From Syntrophaceae bacterium PtaB.Bin038 (GTDB taxonomy: Bacteria > Desulfobacterota > Syntrophia > Syntrophales > UBA2192): a stretch of 15,055 bases of DNA. Numbering within the stretch: the first letter of the stretch is position 1; each line of letters opens with the position of its first letter. The stretch covers positions 1 to 15,055 of the forward strand of contig MVQS01000205.1 of the NCBI GenBank assembly GCA_002067855.1. The letters run 5' to 3'. Positions 6,605 through 13,874 of the stretch are shown here, in pieces. A program made the position numbers and the translations under genes. Under the pieces are notes generated by a model, which searched no databases, was not told the DNA's origin, and saw only the letters and a list, made by a program, of their open reading frames with translations.

Positions 6605-6671
6605 TCTCAACCCGGGCGGGGAGGCGGCAGGGATCGAACAAGAAAAAACCGTCCCTCAGGACGCAAACCGT

Positions 6672-6743
6672 ACTCTCTCTGTCATCTACCTCTCTCCTAT
6701 TCGTTCGTGGAGGGGACCAACGACGCTCCCCTCCATGAATGAA
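6672..6743 (+). repeat. 72-base direct repeat, copy 2
   Basis: A near-identical copy of 6533-6604 after a 67-base non-identical spacer (offset 139). The only change is G at 6707 in place of A. The sequences flanking the two copies are otherwise unrelated, apart from an A-rich run and a small hairpin at the same distance upstream. Confidence 0.95.
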
Positions 6744-6779
6744 GCCATCATCGTGAATTCGTAAACGCTACCTCCTTTC

Positions 6780-6812
6780 AACGGCCTGCCCTCCATCGGG
6801 GCAGGCCGTTTC
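6780..6812 (+). terminator. Rho-independent-type terminator after the tandem hairpins
   Basis: AACGGCCTGCCC (6780-6791), loop TCCATCG and GGGCAGGCCGTT (6799-6810) give a perfect 12-bp stem, followed by TTCAT counting from the stem end. The T-run is short, but the stem is very stable. On the minus strand it is followed by GAAAGG, so it fits the plus strand better. Confidence 0.6.
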
Positions 6813-6863
6813 ATAGTCTCCGGCGCGGTGCGCGCCGCCGCCGGCCGCCGCACGTTTAACCCC

Positions 6864-6892
6864 TTGAATGGATTTCCAATCTGCGATATCGT
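6864..6892 (+). promoter_or_regulatory. Weak sigma-70-like promoter candidate for the transglutaminase/glycogen synthase pair
   Basis: TTGAAT (6864-6869), 17 bases, then TATCGT (6887-6892), about 120 bases before the ATG at 7021. It lies right after the terminator at 6780-6812, where a new transcript would be expected. The -10 match is only partial. Confidence 0.3.
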
Positions 6893-7020
6893 GCCCTTGG
6901 TGCCCCGGCTGCGCGCACGTTCCCGCGCAGGCGGCAGCCGTCCTTGCAGAGCAACCGGTTCGTCAAACCGGGCATTCGCGTCAGGAACGCCCAGGGAGAA
7001 CACAACACAGGGGGGTCCCC

Positions 7021-7728
7021 ATGGAAGCGCAGGCTCCGGAAGATCTCCGTCCCTTTCTTCAACCGACGTTCTTCGTGGATTCCGAATCCGACGTTGTGAA
7101 GGGCTTCGCCGGGACCCATGCGAAAGGGCAGACGGTCGCCGAGAGGGCCGTCAGCCTCTTCCGTGCCGTCCGCGACGAAATCCTCTACGACCCCTACAAC
7201 ATCCGGCTTGTGCCCGACGAGTTCAAGGCCAGCGTCATCATCGGCCGGCGCCGGGGGTACTGCGTGGCCAAGGCCATCGTCCTGGCCGCCGCGGCACGGG
7301 CGTCGGGCATCCCCGCGAGAGTCGGGTTCGCCGACGTGAAGAACCACCTGAGCACGGAACGACTCCGCCGGCTGATGAAGACGGACGTCTTCGTCTTCCA
7401 CGGCTACACGGAGCTTCACCTCAACGGACGCTGGTTCAAGGTCACGCCGACCTTCAACATGAGTCTGTGCGAGAAGTTCGGAGTCCGGCCGCTGGAGTTC
7501 GACGGGACGTCGGACTGTCTGTTTCACGAATACGACAGCCGGGGCCGCCGCCACATGCAGTACCTGCGCGACCACGGGGCGTTCGCCGACGTGCCCTTCG
7601 AGAGAATCGTCGAGGAGTTCGACCGGCACTACCCCGGATTCTTCCCCAGGGACGGGAGCCCCGTCGGGGGGGACTTCGAGCGTGAAGCGATGCAGGAGGC
7701 GGCCGGCGAGGGCAAAGAGCGGCGATGA
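7021..7728 (+). CDS. Transglutaminase-like superfamily protein
   Basis: A 235-residue protein with the papain-like transglutaminase core. Cys81 lies in GRRRGYCVAKAIVLAAAARASGIPAR, the usual nucleophile context, and His127 in VFVFHGYTELHLNGRWFKV. The third triad residue, normally Asp in a DPT motif, appears as Thr (VTPTFN, 141-146), so the triad is not classical. Cytoplasmic; no signal peptide. Members of this superfamily act as proteases, peptide N-glycanases or structural proteins; no substrate can be named. The ATG at 7021 follows a run of G bases. The frame is open upstream to 6868, but that part reads as non-coding. The fusion glycogen synthase gene starts 39 bases downstream, so the two are probably co-transcribed. 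Confidence 0.85.
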   Translation: MEAQAPEDLRPFLQPTFFVDSESDVVKGFAGTHAKGQTVAERAVSLFRAVRDEILYDPYNIRLVPDEFKASVIIGRRRGYCVAKAIVLAAAARASGIPARVGFADVKNHLSTERLRRLMKTDVFVFHGYTELHLNGRWFKVTPTFNMSLCEKFGVRPLEFDGTSDCLFHEYDSRGRRHMQYLRDHGAFADVPFERIVEEFDRHYPGFFPRDGSPVGGDFEREAMQEAAGEGKERR

Positions 7729-7767
7729 GCGGGCCCCGCACCCGCCCCGGGCCGACAAACACCGAGG

Positions 7768-10452
7768 ATGAACCGCCCCATGGTGTCCGTGATTTTCTTC
7801 TTCCAGCTCCACCACCCCTGCCTGCTCCACCCGGATCGGGACAAGTTCCTGTGGGACGAACGCAACCGGGAGTTCTTCTCGGACAGGGCGGCGCGCCGCT
7901 ACCTCCCGGCCATCCGGACGCTGGCGGCGCTGATCGGCCGCCACCCCGAGTTCAAGGCGGCCGTCAGCGTTTCGGGCACGTTCCTGGACCAGGCGGAGCT
8001 CTACCGGAGCGAGGTCATCAGGGCCCTCCAGGATCTCCTGGACGCCGGCCGTGAGGGCGAGCGGGTCGAGCTGCTCGACGAGACCCACTACCACTCGCTC
8101 GCAAGCCTCTTCGAGGACCCCCGCAAGCAGGAGTTCCGGGACCAGGTCTCCCTGCACCGGGACCGGCTGGCCAAGCATTTCGGGACACGCCCCACCTGCT
8201 TCTGCAACACGGACCTCATCTGCAACAACGACGTCGCCGCCGTGGTGGCCGATATGGGTTACGCGGCGATGCTCTGCGAGATGCCCGGCCCGGGCGTCCT
8301 TGCAGGAACGGTGTACAGGGCCGCGGGGTCGAAGCTGCTCTTGATCCCGAGGGACCGGGATCTCAGCAACGCCCTCGGCGCCGGTTCCGCGCACCCGGGC
8401 CTCACGCCACGGGAGTATCTCGAGCGCATGGCAACGAGCGCCGGGGATACCCTGCTTCTGGGCTACAACCTGGAAACCCTGGGCGCGCAGGGACCGGGCG
8501 GCCAGGAGTTCTGGAGGGGCCTCGCCGAGGCCCTCCCGGGATTCCCGGCCGTCGAGGTCGTCACGCCGAGGGAACGGGCCCGGGCCGTGCCGGCCGACGC
8601 CTGCCCCGTGTTCGACGTCCCCGCGCCGGAGGGCGCCGACCCGGCCGCGATGGCGGTGCAGACGGGCGGGTGGCTCGACGACCCCGCGCAGCTCGATCTC
8701 TTCCGGGACATCGAGAAGATGGAGGACATCGCCCGGAAGGCCGGCGGCGAGCTGCTGACCCACTGGCGCCACCTCACCGCGGCGGACCACCTGTTCTTCA
8801 TCCACCGGCGCATCGGCGGGGAGACGTCCCTGGGCGCCTACGAAAACCCCTACGGCGAGTCGCTCGCAAGCGCCGTCCACATCCTGACGCGCAAGATCGA
8901 CATCCTGACGGTCACCATCTTGCGCTTCGAGATCCTCACGCGCAAGGAGAGGCCCGCCGTTCTCATCGTCACGCCCGAGACGGGCCGTCTCCCCGAGGAC
9001 CTGGGGGGTCTGGCCAAGTACATCTCCGGCAAGAGCGGCGGGCAGGGCGAGGTGATCTCGGCCCTGTGCGAGGGCCTGACGGAGCGCGGCGTGGACGTCC
9101 ACCTGGCCGTTCTGAACCTCAAGAAGCGCTTCCAGCGGGAGTCCAATCTCAGCGCGCAGCAGTGGCGGGAGGTCCGCTACAGGATCGACCCCGAGAAGAT
9201 CCACCTCGTCAGCTCCGGCGTGTTCTCCGACCTGTTGAGCGCCTACGGCGGCAACCCCCTGCTCAACGCGGCCGAGTTCCAGCGCGAGATCGTCAACAAC
9301 GTCATCAAGGGCGTGAGCGCCCGCCACGGCGGCAGGCTCATCGTCCACACCCACGACTGGATGGCGGGCGGGATCATCAACGCCTACCTGAAGGCCCGGG
9401 GCGTCCCCGTCCTGCACACGGTCCACAACGTCTTCACGGGCCACATCCCCCTGGAGATGCTCTTCGGCGTCGACATGGAGGACTTCTCGGAGAACCTCTA
9501 CTACTCCGAGGAGTACGGCAGGCGGTGCATCGACAGCCAGGCCACGGCCATCAAGAACGCGACGCTGATCAACTTCGTGGGCGAGCAGTTTCTCAAGGAG
9601 GTGGTCTACGACTACTTCATGGACCGGCCCCTCGTGCCGCCCGGGGTGCGCACGGAGGTGAAGGCCAAGTACTTCCACGGCACGGCCATCGCCATCCTCA
9701 ACGCGCCCCCCGCCTACATGTACCCGGAGCGCTGCGATTTCTGCGTCGAGAAATACGGCCCCGACGACGACGTCCTGAGGGCCAAGCGCATCAACCGTGT
9801 CGAGTTTCAGAAGCGGATGGGGTTGAACGTCGACCCCGACGCGATCCTGCTGTTCTGGCCCTCCCGCCTCGACCCCACGCAGAAGGGCGTGGAGCTGCTC
9901 GAGCAGGTGGCCGGCCCCTTTGTGATCGACCACCCCGATGTCCAGATCGCCATCGTGGGCGACGGCGTCGGCAACGACCGCACCCACGTGGAGATCCTGG
10001 GGCGCATCGCCTACGCCTCGGGGGGGCGGATCGCCTACCAGCCCTTCAGCGAGGAGCTGTGCATGCTGGGCTATGCCGCGGCGAGCGACGTCTTCGGCGC
10101 CTCGCTCTACGAGCCCTGCGGCCAGATCGACCAGGTGGGCAACATCTTCGGCGCCACGGCGACCAACCGCGACACGGGGGGCTACCACGACAAGATCCGG
10201 GAGCTTCGCCTCAAGATCGCCGGGGCCCCCCAGGACGTGGGAAACGGCTTCTTGTTCCGCGACTACGACGCCCGCGGGCTGTGGTACGGCCTCGAGAACA
10301 GCGTGCGCTTTCACCGCCGCCCGCCCGAGGTCCGCGAGGCGCAGATCAAGCGGATCATGCGCGAGACGCGCCAGCGCTACCGTCTCGAGAACATGATCGC
10401 CGCCTACATCCGTGCCTACGAGCGGATCAACGACGGCGAGCCGATCGTCTAG
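7768..10452 (+). CDS. GH57-like domain fused to GT5 glycogen/starch synthase
   Basis: An 894-residue two-part enzyme. Residues 1 to about 390 follow the GH57 motif order: FFQLHHP (11-17), SVSGTFLDQ (67-75), CNTDLICNN (146-154), GYNLETLG (232-239) and HWRHLTAADH (332-341). Residues from about 396 form a GT5 synthase. This part has VLIVTPETGRLPEDLGGLAK with KSGGQGEV (lysine 422), IVHTHDW (525-531), TVHNVFTGH, FWPSRLDPTQKG (697-707) and YEPCGQIDQVGNIFGATATN (781-800), the EPCG acceptor-site motif. It would extend alpha-1,4-glucan from ADP- or UDP-glucose. The GH57 half seems to lack its catalytic carboxylates (Asp149 where Glu is usual, Asn234 where Asp is usual), so it may bind glucan only. The start may be 7768 or the in-frame ATG at 7780; GAGG lies just before the first. 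Confidence 0.92.
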   Translation: MNRPMVSVIFFFQLHHPCLLHPDRDKFLWDERNREFFSDRAARRYLPAIRTLAALIGRHPEFKAAVSVSGTFLDQAELYRSEVIRALQDLLDAGREGERVELLDETHYHSLASLFEDPRKQEFRDQVSLHRDRLAKHFGTRPTCFCNTDLICNNDVAAVVADMGYAAMLCEMPGPGVLAGTVYRAAGSKLLLIPRDRDLSNALGAGSAHPGLTPREYLERMATSAGDTLLLGYNLETLGAQGPGGQEFWRGLAEALPGFPAVEVVTPRERARAVPADACPVFDVPAPEGADPAAMAVQTGGWLDDPAQLDLFRDIEKMEDIARKAGGELLTHWRHLTAADHLFFIHRRIGGETSLGAYENPYGESLASAVHILTRKIDILTVTILRFEILTRKERPAVLIVTPETGRLPEDLGGLAKYISGKSGGQGEVISALCEGLTERGVDVHLAVLNLKKRFQRESNLSAQQWREVRYRIDPEKIHLVSSGVFSDLLSAYGGNPLLNAAEFQREIVNNVIKGVSARHGGRLIVHTHDWMAGGIINAYLKARGVPVLHTVHNVFTGHIPLEMLFGVDMEDFSENLYYSEEYGRRCIDSQATAIKNATLINFVGEQFLKEVVYDYFMDRPLVPPGVRTEVKAKYFHGTAIAILNAPPAYMYPERCDFCVEKYGPDDDVLRAKRINRVEFQKRMGLNVDPDAILLFWPSRLDPTQKGVELLEQVAGPFVIDHPDVQIAIVGDGVGNDRTHVEILGRIAYASGGRIAYQPFSEELCMLGYAAASDVFGASLYEPCGQIDQVGNIFGATATNRDTGGYHDKIRELRLKIAGAPQDVGNGFLFRDYDARGLWYGLENSVRFHRRPPEVREAQIKRIMRETRQRYRLENMIAAYIRAYERINDGEPIV

Positions 10453-10497
10453 CCGCCCGCCGTCGGACAGGGGTTCTTTCCCCGGCGTTTCTCATTC

Positions 10498-10514
10498 TTG
10501 GCACATGGTTTGCT
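10498..10514 (+). promoter_or_regulatory. Sigma-54 promoter upstream of the J-domain gene
   Basis: TTGGCACATGGTTTGCT carries the -24 element TGGCAC and the -12 element TTGC with five bases between, so GG and GC are exactly one helical turn plus two (12 bases) apart, as in RpoN promoters. Transcription would start near 10525, about 100 bases before the GTG at 10628. It lies in the intergenic gap after the glycogen synthase. I see no clear enhancer-binding dyad. Confidence 0.75.
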
Positions 10515-10627
10515 GCACTCTCATCCCGTCAGCACATGACGACGGGCTGCCGTGCGCGACGACGGGCCGGGCGGCGTTCCCGCCTCGGCCGAAGAAGCGT
10601 CATGGGAGGCCCGGAAAGGGGATTTTC

Positions 10628-11260
10628 GTGAGCGAAAACGGATTCGTCGATTACTACGAGCTGCTGCAGTTGAGCCCGAACGCCGACACGGACACCGTCG
10701 AGCGCGTCTTCCGGCACCTGGCCAAGAAACTCCACCCCGACAACCGGGAGTCGGCGGACCCCGAACGGTTCCGCCGGATCGTCGAGGCCCACGGGATCCT
10801 CTCCGACCCCAAGGCCCGCGCCGGTTACGACGTGAAGTACCAGGACTACTGGAACCGAAAGTGGAAGATCGCCTCGGAGGCGGGCGACGGGACCGCCTTC
10901 GGCGACGACCGGGAAACGCGCGAGAGCCTGCTGTCGCTGCTGTATGTCCAGCGGCGGCGCAACCCGAAAAGCCCGGGCCTGGGCGATTACGAGATGGCCC
11001 GCCTCATCGGCAAGCCCTACGAGATGGTGGAATTTCACCTTTGGTACCTGAAATCCAAGGGCTGGGTGGAGCGCCTCGACACGGGGATGCTCGCGATCAG
11101 CGCCTCGGGCGTCGATCAGATCGAGGAAAAGCGGCTCAGGCTGCGCAACGACCGCCTGCTGACGGCCGGCGGCGCCTCCCCCCGGGGCACGGACGCGAAG
11201 GGGGCGGGACAGAAGGAGGACCTGCTCGTGTCTCCCGAGGGCACGGCGTTCAACCGCTGA
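10628..11260 (+). CDS. J-domain protein with C-terminal winged-helix-like domain
   Basis: A 210-residue protein. An N-terminal J domain (about 7-72) reads DYYELLQLSPNADTDTVERV and carries the HPD tripeptide at 36-38 (KKLHPDN), which activates Hsp70 ATPase, then ILSDPKARAGYD. It lacks the Gly/Phe, zinc-finger and substrate-binding domains of DnaJ. The C-terminal part (about 96-175) has LLSLLYVQRRR, DYEMARLIGKPYEMVEFHLWYLKSKGWVERLDTGMLAISASGVDQIEEK. This is helix-turn-helix-strand-like, resembling a winged helix with a wing at LDTGMLAISASG. I start at GTG 10628, preceded by AAAGGGG. It may be a regulator or adaptor recruiting DnaK. It sits downstream of a sigma-54 promoter and is closed by a terminator, so it is monocistronic. 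Confidence 0.88.
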   Translation: MSENGFVDYYELLQLSPNADTDTVERVFRHLAKKLHPDNRESADPERFRRIVEAHGILSDPKARAGYDVKYQDYWNRKWKIASEAGDGTAFGDDRETRESLLSLLYVQRRRNPKSPGLGDYEMARLIGKPYEMVEFHLWYLKSKGWVERLDTGMLAISASGVDQIEEKRLRLRNDRLLTAGGASPRGTDAKGAGQKEDLLVSPEGTAFNR

Positions 11261-11283
11261 GGCCCCGCCCATCCGGAAAACAG

Positions 11284-11322
11284 GAAGCCCCCATCCCCCC
11301 GATCCGGGATGGGGGCTTCTTG
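11284..11322 (+). terminator. Rho-independent-type terminator after the J-domain gene
   Basis: GAAGCCCCCATCC (11284-11296) pairs perfectly over 13 bp with GGATGGGGGCTTC (11307-11319), 10-base loop, followed by TTG. It starts 23 bases after the stop codon. The T-run is short. A second, longer imperfect dyad follows (GAAGGGCAGG at 11326-11335 with CCTGCCTTC at 11360-11368, inner stem GGGGA/TCCCC), between convergent genes. Confidence 0.7.
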
Positions 11323-11403
11323 CCGGAAGGGCAGGCATCGGGGGGAAAAAGATCCCCTTCCTGCCTTCTCGTCCGTCGGGTTGCGCCCCCGGTGACCGGC
11401 CTT

Positions 11404-11682
11404 CTACTTTGTCAGGTGGCGGGCCAGGGTGTTCACCACCCCCGGCGAAAACAGGGCGATCATCAGGACGTAGAGGACGTAGATCGAAGCGGCCGAGAAA
11501 AGATCCAGCCCGTGGTAGCGCCTGAAGAGGGAGACGAGCGTTCCCCCCCCGAGGACCAGGGCGGTTGCCTGGGCCAGCAAAAAGAATCCGACCCCCGACA
11601 GGGGAACGGCGGCCGCGAGGAAAAAAAAGGCCGTCCCCGTCATGAGAAAGAGAAGCATCCGGGTATCGTTTTGCCGTTTCAT
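11404..11682 (-). CDS. Small hydrophobic membrane protein of unknown function (92 aa)
   Basis: The product starts MKRQNDTRMLLFLMTG and has about three hydrophobic segments: about 8-27 (MLLFLMTGTAFFFLAAAVPL), 30-48 (VGFFLLAQATALVLGGGTL) and 57-77 (LFSAASIYVLYVLMIALF). They are separated by a short basic loop (FRRYHG), and the C-terminus is basic (ARHLTK). I recognise no family. The ATG at 11682 has GAGGGGGA four bases upstream on the minus strand; the in-frame ATG at 11715 lacks such a site. It stands alone on the minus strand, convergent with the J-domain gene and divergent from the isomerase gene. A small dyad, ACACAA/TTGTGT (11734-11752), lies upstream and could be an operator. Confidence 0.65.
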   Translation of the reverse strand: MKRQNDTRMLLFLMTGTAFFFLAAAVPLSGVGFFLLAQATALVLGGGTLVSLFRRYHGLDLFSAASIYVLYVLMIALFSPGVVNTLARHLTK

Positions 11683-11920
11683 GGTTCCCCCTCGGCCGTT
11701 GAGCGCCTGGTTCACGGCCGCTTCTTACCTACCACACAAGACGCCGTTGTGTCTCGCGGTGTTCGGGCGCGACCCACGCGGTATGATCCATGCATGAAAC
11801 GGGGGTCCCGAACGAAAAAAGAATTTCTGTTTTCAATGCCCTGTGGTAACGTGGGGCGGTCGCAGCCCCCCTGCGGGCGGACCGATGCCTCGAAGCAACC
11901 CCAACAAAGGAGATACAAAG

Positions 11921-12817
11921 ATGAAAAAAGTTTCGGCAGGCGCTCTTGCAGTCGTCATGATCTTGTTCGTCCTGTGCTCCGCCCATGCCCTGGCGGCGGA
12001 GAAGGCGAAGAAGGACGTGCTTGCGAAGGTCGGCAACAAGGAGATCACCCGAAGCGACGTCGAGGCCTACATGGGCCTCTACCCGGAAAACCAGCAGGCC
12101 ATGATCAAGGCCGACCCCCGGATGGAGGAAGTCCTCGTGAGGAACCTCGCCAGCATCATGGTCGTGTCCGACGTGGCCCGCAAGAAAGGCATCGACAAGA
12201 GCCCCGCCGTGAAGAAGCAGATCGAGATCATGCGCAACGAGTACCTGGCGCGGACCTACGTGCAGAAGGAGATCATCGGCAAGATCCATCTCACCGAGAA
12301 GGACTACCAGGCCTACTACGACGCGCACAAGAAGGACTTCGAGAACCCCGAGATGGTCAGGGCGCGCCACCTCCTCGTGGCCGTCAAGCCCGACGCGAAG
12401 GAGGACGAGAAGAAGGCGGCCCGGAAGAAGGCCGAGGAACTCCTGGCGAAGGCCAAGGCGGGCGAGGATTTCGCGAAGCTCGCCCAGGAGAACTCCGATG
12501 ACCCCGGATCCAAGGCCAAGGGCGGAGACCTGGGGTTCTTCACGCAGGGCAGCATGGTGGGGAAGTTCGAGCAGGCCGCCTTCGCCCTGAAGCCGGGCGA
12601 GCTGAGCGGCGTCGTCGAGACGGAATTCGGCTACCACATCATCAAGCAGGAAGAGCGCAAGGCCGCCGAGCAGCAGCCTTACGAATCCGTCAAGGAGCAG
12701 GTCAAGGCCCGGGCCACCCAGTCCATCCAGCAGGAGCGGCTCAACGCGTTCCTCGAGAAGTCGATGAAGGACGCCAAGGTGACCTTCTACGGCCCGGAGC
12801 CCCCGAAGGAGCCCTAA
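11921..12817 (+). CDS. Exported parvulin-type peptidyl-prolyl cis-trans isomerase (SurA/PrsA-like)
   Basis: A 298-residue periplasmic folding factor. The signal peptide MKKVSAGALAVVMILFVLCS ends in AHALA, with likely cleavage before Ala26; the Cys19 context is not a good lipobox. Residues about 30-140 are a SurA-N-like helical region (VLAKVGNKEITRSDVEAYM is the family's usual opening). The PpiC rotamase domain spans about 147-243: RARHLLVAV, AGEDFAKLAQENSDDPGSKAKGG, DLGFFTQGSMVGKFEQAAFALKPGELS and FGYHIIKQEE, with the conserved histidines and Phe. The tail is a charged helix ending in a short Pro-rich stretch. The protein is unusually rich in lysine. The ATG at 11921 has AAAGGAG upstream. The ferredoxin-nitroreductase gene begins 27 bases after its stop. 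Confidence 0.95.
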   Translation: MKKVSAGALAVVMILFVLCSAHALAAEKAKKDVLAKVGNKEITRSDVEAYMGLYPENQQAMIKADPRMEEVLVRNLASIMVVSDVARKKGIDKSPAVKKQIEIMRNEYLARTYVQKEIIGKIHLTEKDYQAYYDAHKKDFENPEMVRARHLLVAVKPDAKEDEKKAARKKAEELLAKAKAGEDFAKLAQENSDDPGSKAKGGDLGFFTQGSMVGKFEQAAFALKPGELSGVVETEFGYHIIKQEERKAAEQQPYESVKEQVKARATQSIQQERLNAFLEKSMKDAKVTFYGPEPPKEP

Positions 12818-12844
12818 CGGCCCGGGAGGGACGGAAAGCCGGGT

Positions 12845-13762
12845 ATGGACGACCGGACGAGACCCACGCTCGATGCGGACCGGTGCACCGGCTGCGGGCT
12901 GTGCCTCGATGTCTGCCCGTCCGACGTCCTCGCCCTGGAAGGCGGGACGATCACCCTGCGGCGGGACGGCTGCTTCGGCTGCGACCACTGCGCCGCCGTC
13001 TGCCCCGCGGGCGCCGTCACCCTCGAGTCCGTCAGCACGGATCACATCGCGCTTGCCACGGTCGAAACGGGCGGTCGTTGGCTCCCCTTCGGGGAGTTCG
13101 ACGCCGCCCAACTCGTCCGCCTCCTCGCCTCGCGGCGCTCCTGCCGCTGCTACAGCGAAGAGCCCGTTTCAAGGGCAGTCCTCGAGGACCTCTGCCGGGT
13201 CGGGGCCATGGCCCCGTCGGGGACCAACAGCCAGCGCTGGACCTTCACGATCGTGCCCGACCGCCGGGCCCTGCTCGCCTTCGGACGCCTCGTGGCCCGC
13301 TTCTTCGAGCGCCTGGACCGCCTGGCCGCAAACCCCGCCGCACGACTCTTCTCGAAGCTCTTCCTGAAGGACCGGCTGGGGTTCTACTACCGGCGCTACC
13401 ACGACACGGTCCGGGACGCCCTCCGGGAGTTCGACGAGACGGGCCGCGACCGGCTGTTCCACGGCGCCACGTCGGCGATCGTCATCGCGACGCGGCCCGG
13501 CGCGTCCTGCCCGCGGGAGGACGCGCTGCTGGCGGCGCAGAACATCGCGCTGGCCGCTCACGCCATGGGCGTCGGGACCTGCCTCATCGGGTTTGCCGTG
13601 GAGGCCATGCGCCGCGACCCCTCCATCCGGCGCGCCCTGGGCATCCCGGCCGACGAGGCCGTCCACGCCGTCATCGCCATGGGCAAGCCGGCCGTCACCT
13701 ACCTTCGCCCGGCCGGGCGCAAGCCGGTCAACATCCGGTATGCCTTCCCGCCGAAAACGTGA
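12845..13762 (+). CDS. Ferredoxin-nitroreductase fusion protein
   Basis: A 305-residue redox protein. The N-terminal 2[4Fe-4S] ferredoxin module has two CxxCxxCxxxCP motifs: Cys14, 17, 20, 24 and Cys43, 46, 49, 53. A nitroreductase-like FMN domain runs from about 90 to 285. SRRSCRCYSEEPVSRAVLEDL matches the family opening (RRSxRxF), MAPSGTNSQRWTFTIV is the flavin-binding APSGxNxQPW-type segment, and AAQNIALAAHAMGVGTCLIGF and VIAMGKP close the fold. It would pass electrons from ferredoxin clusters to flavin and reduce an unknown acceptor. Such fusions are common in strict anaerobes. The start ATG at 12845 has GGGAGGG about 15 bases upstream, a loose match. It follows the isomerase gene closely and precedes the NodI-like gene after 112 bases holding an octamer array. 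Confidence 0.93.
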   Translation: MDDRTRPTLDADRCTGCGLCLDVCPSDVLALEGGTITLRRDGCFGCDHCAAVCPAGAVTLESVSTDHIALATVETGGRWLPFGEFDAAQLVRLLASRRSCRCYSEEPVSRAVLEDLCRVGAMAPSGTNSQRWTFTIVPDRRALLAFGRLVARFFERLDRLAANPAARLFSKLFLKDRLGFYYRRYHDTVRDALREFDETGRDRLFHGATSAIVIATRPGASCPREDALLAAQNIALAAHAMGVGTCLIGFAVEAMRRDPSIRRALGIPADEAVHAVIAMGKPAVTYLRPAGRKPVNIRYAFPPKT

Positions 13763-13793
13763 TAGGCTTTCCCCGTCACAGCGCCCCGGATCT

Positions 13794-13857
13794 GTGAACC
13801 CGGGAAGGCATGAAGTCCGGACAAGCCTTCCGAGCTTCCCGGCTTCTCAACTTCTGA
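13794..13857. repeat. Paired 8-base-period arrays before the NodI-like gene
   Basis: The right arm octamers CCTTCCGA, GCTTCCCG, GCTTCTCA and ACTTCTGA (13826-13857) keep the CTTC core in register. The left arm is GTGAACCC, GGGAAGGC, ATGAAGTC, CGGACAAG (13794-13825). The arms are imperfectly complementary (about 16 of 24 positions, best at GGGAAG/CTTCCC). The arrangement and the shared CGGACAAG match the array at 2567-2664. It ends 17 bases before the ATPase start codon, so it is in the leader of that gene. Confidence 0.6.
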
Positions 13858-13874
13858 ACGTCGGATGAGTAAGA

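Larger units (their letters stand above)
6505..6815 (+). ncRNA. Candidate structured non-coding RNA with two tandem hairpin units and a terminator
   Basis: Two units share the same order. First comes an A-rich run, then a small hairpin (CGCC-TCCG-GGCG at 6513-6524; CGTCC-CTCA-GGACG at 6650-6663). Eight bases follow, then a conserved single-stranded pyrimidine-rich segment, then a long hairpin. The small hairpins differ in sequence but both pair, and the 8-base spacing is identical. The long stems are 18 bp in unit 1 (6560-6577 with 6588-6605, one G-U) and 17 bp in unit 2 (6699-6715 region, two G-U). The only difference between the copies is A to G at 6568/6707; it pairs with T as A-U or G-U on the plus strand but would be a C-A mismatch on the minus strand. 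A 12-bp terminator closes the region. Boundaries, promoter and function are inferred. Confidence 0.5.
6115..7020. other. About 900 bases without a recognisable conserved gene
   Basis: This stretch changes composition. 6115-6300 is AT-rich, with a promoter candidate, a terminator and a TTTTGGCAC string inside a dyad (AAGACA at 6219-6224, TGTCTT at 6245-6250). 6349-6504 is the GC-rich small ORF. 6505-6815 holds the tandem hairpin units. 6816-7020 is GC-rich leader sequence with no structure that I can name. No tRNA, rRNA or insertion-sequence ends are visible. Confidence 0.7.

Noticed and set aside
6533..6743. CRISPR array
   Set aside because: Only two repeats, 72 bases long, with a long internal stem and a 67-base spacer. 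No cas genes nearby.
6856..10314. Very long open frame on the minus strand opposite the glycogen synthase fusion and the transglutaminase gene
   Set aside because: Antisense of two clear enzyme genes. The translation has no family motifs and is rich in Val, Ala, Gly, Asp and Arg, as expected from the complement of high-GC codons.
11734..11752. ACACAA/TTGTGT dyad as a terminator
   Set aside because: The stem is 6 bp with no T-run on either strand. It is at most a small operator candidate and is mentioned with the membrane protein.
13777..13798. TCACAG/CTGTGA dyad after the nitroreductase as a CRP site or terminator
   Set aside because: The half-sites are inverted relative to a CRP site, the 10-base centre is wrong, and there is no T-run.
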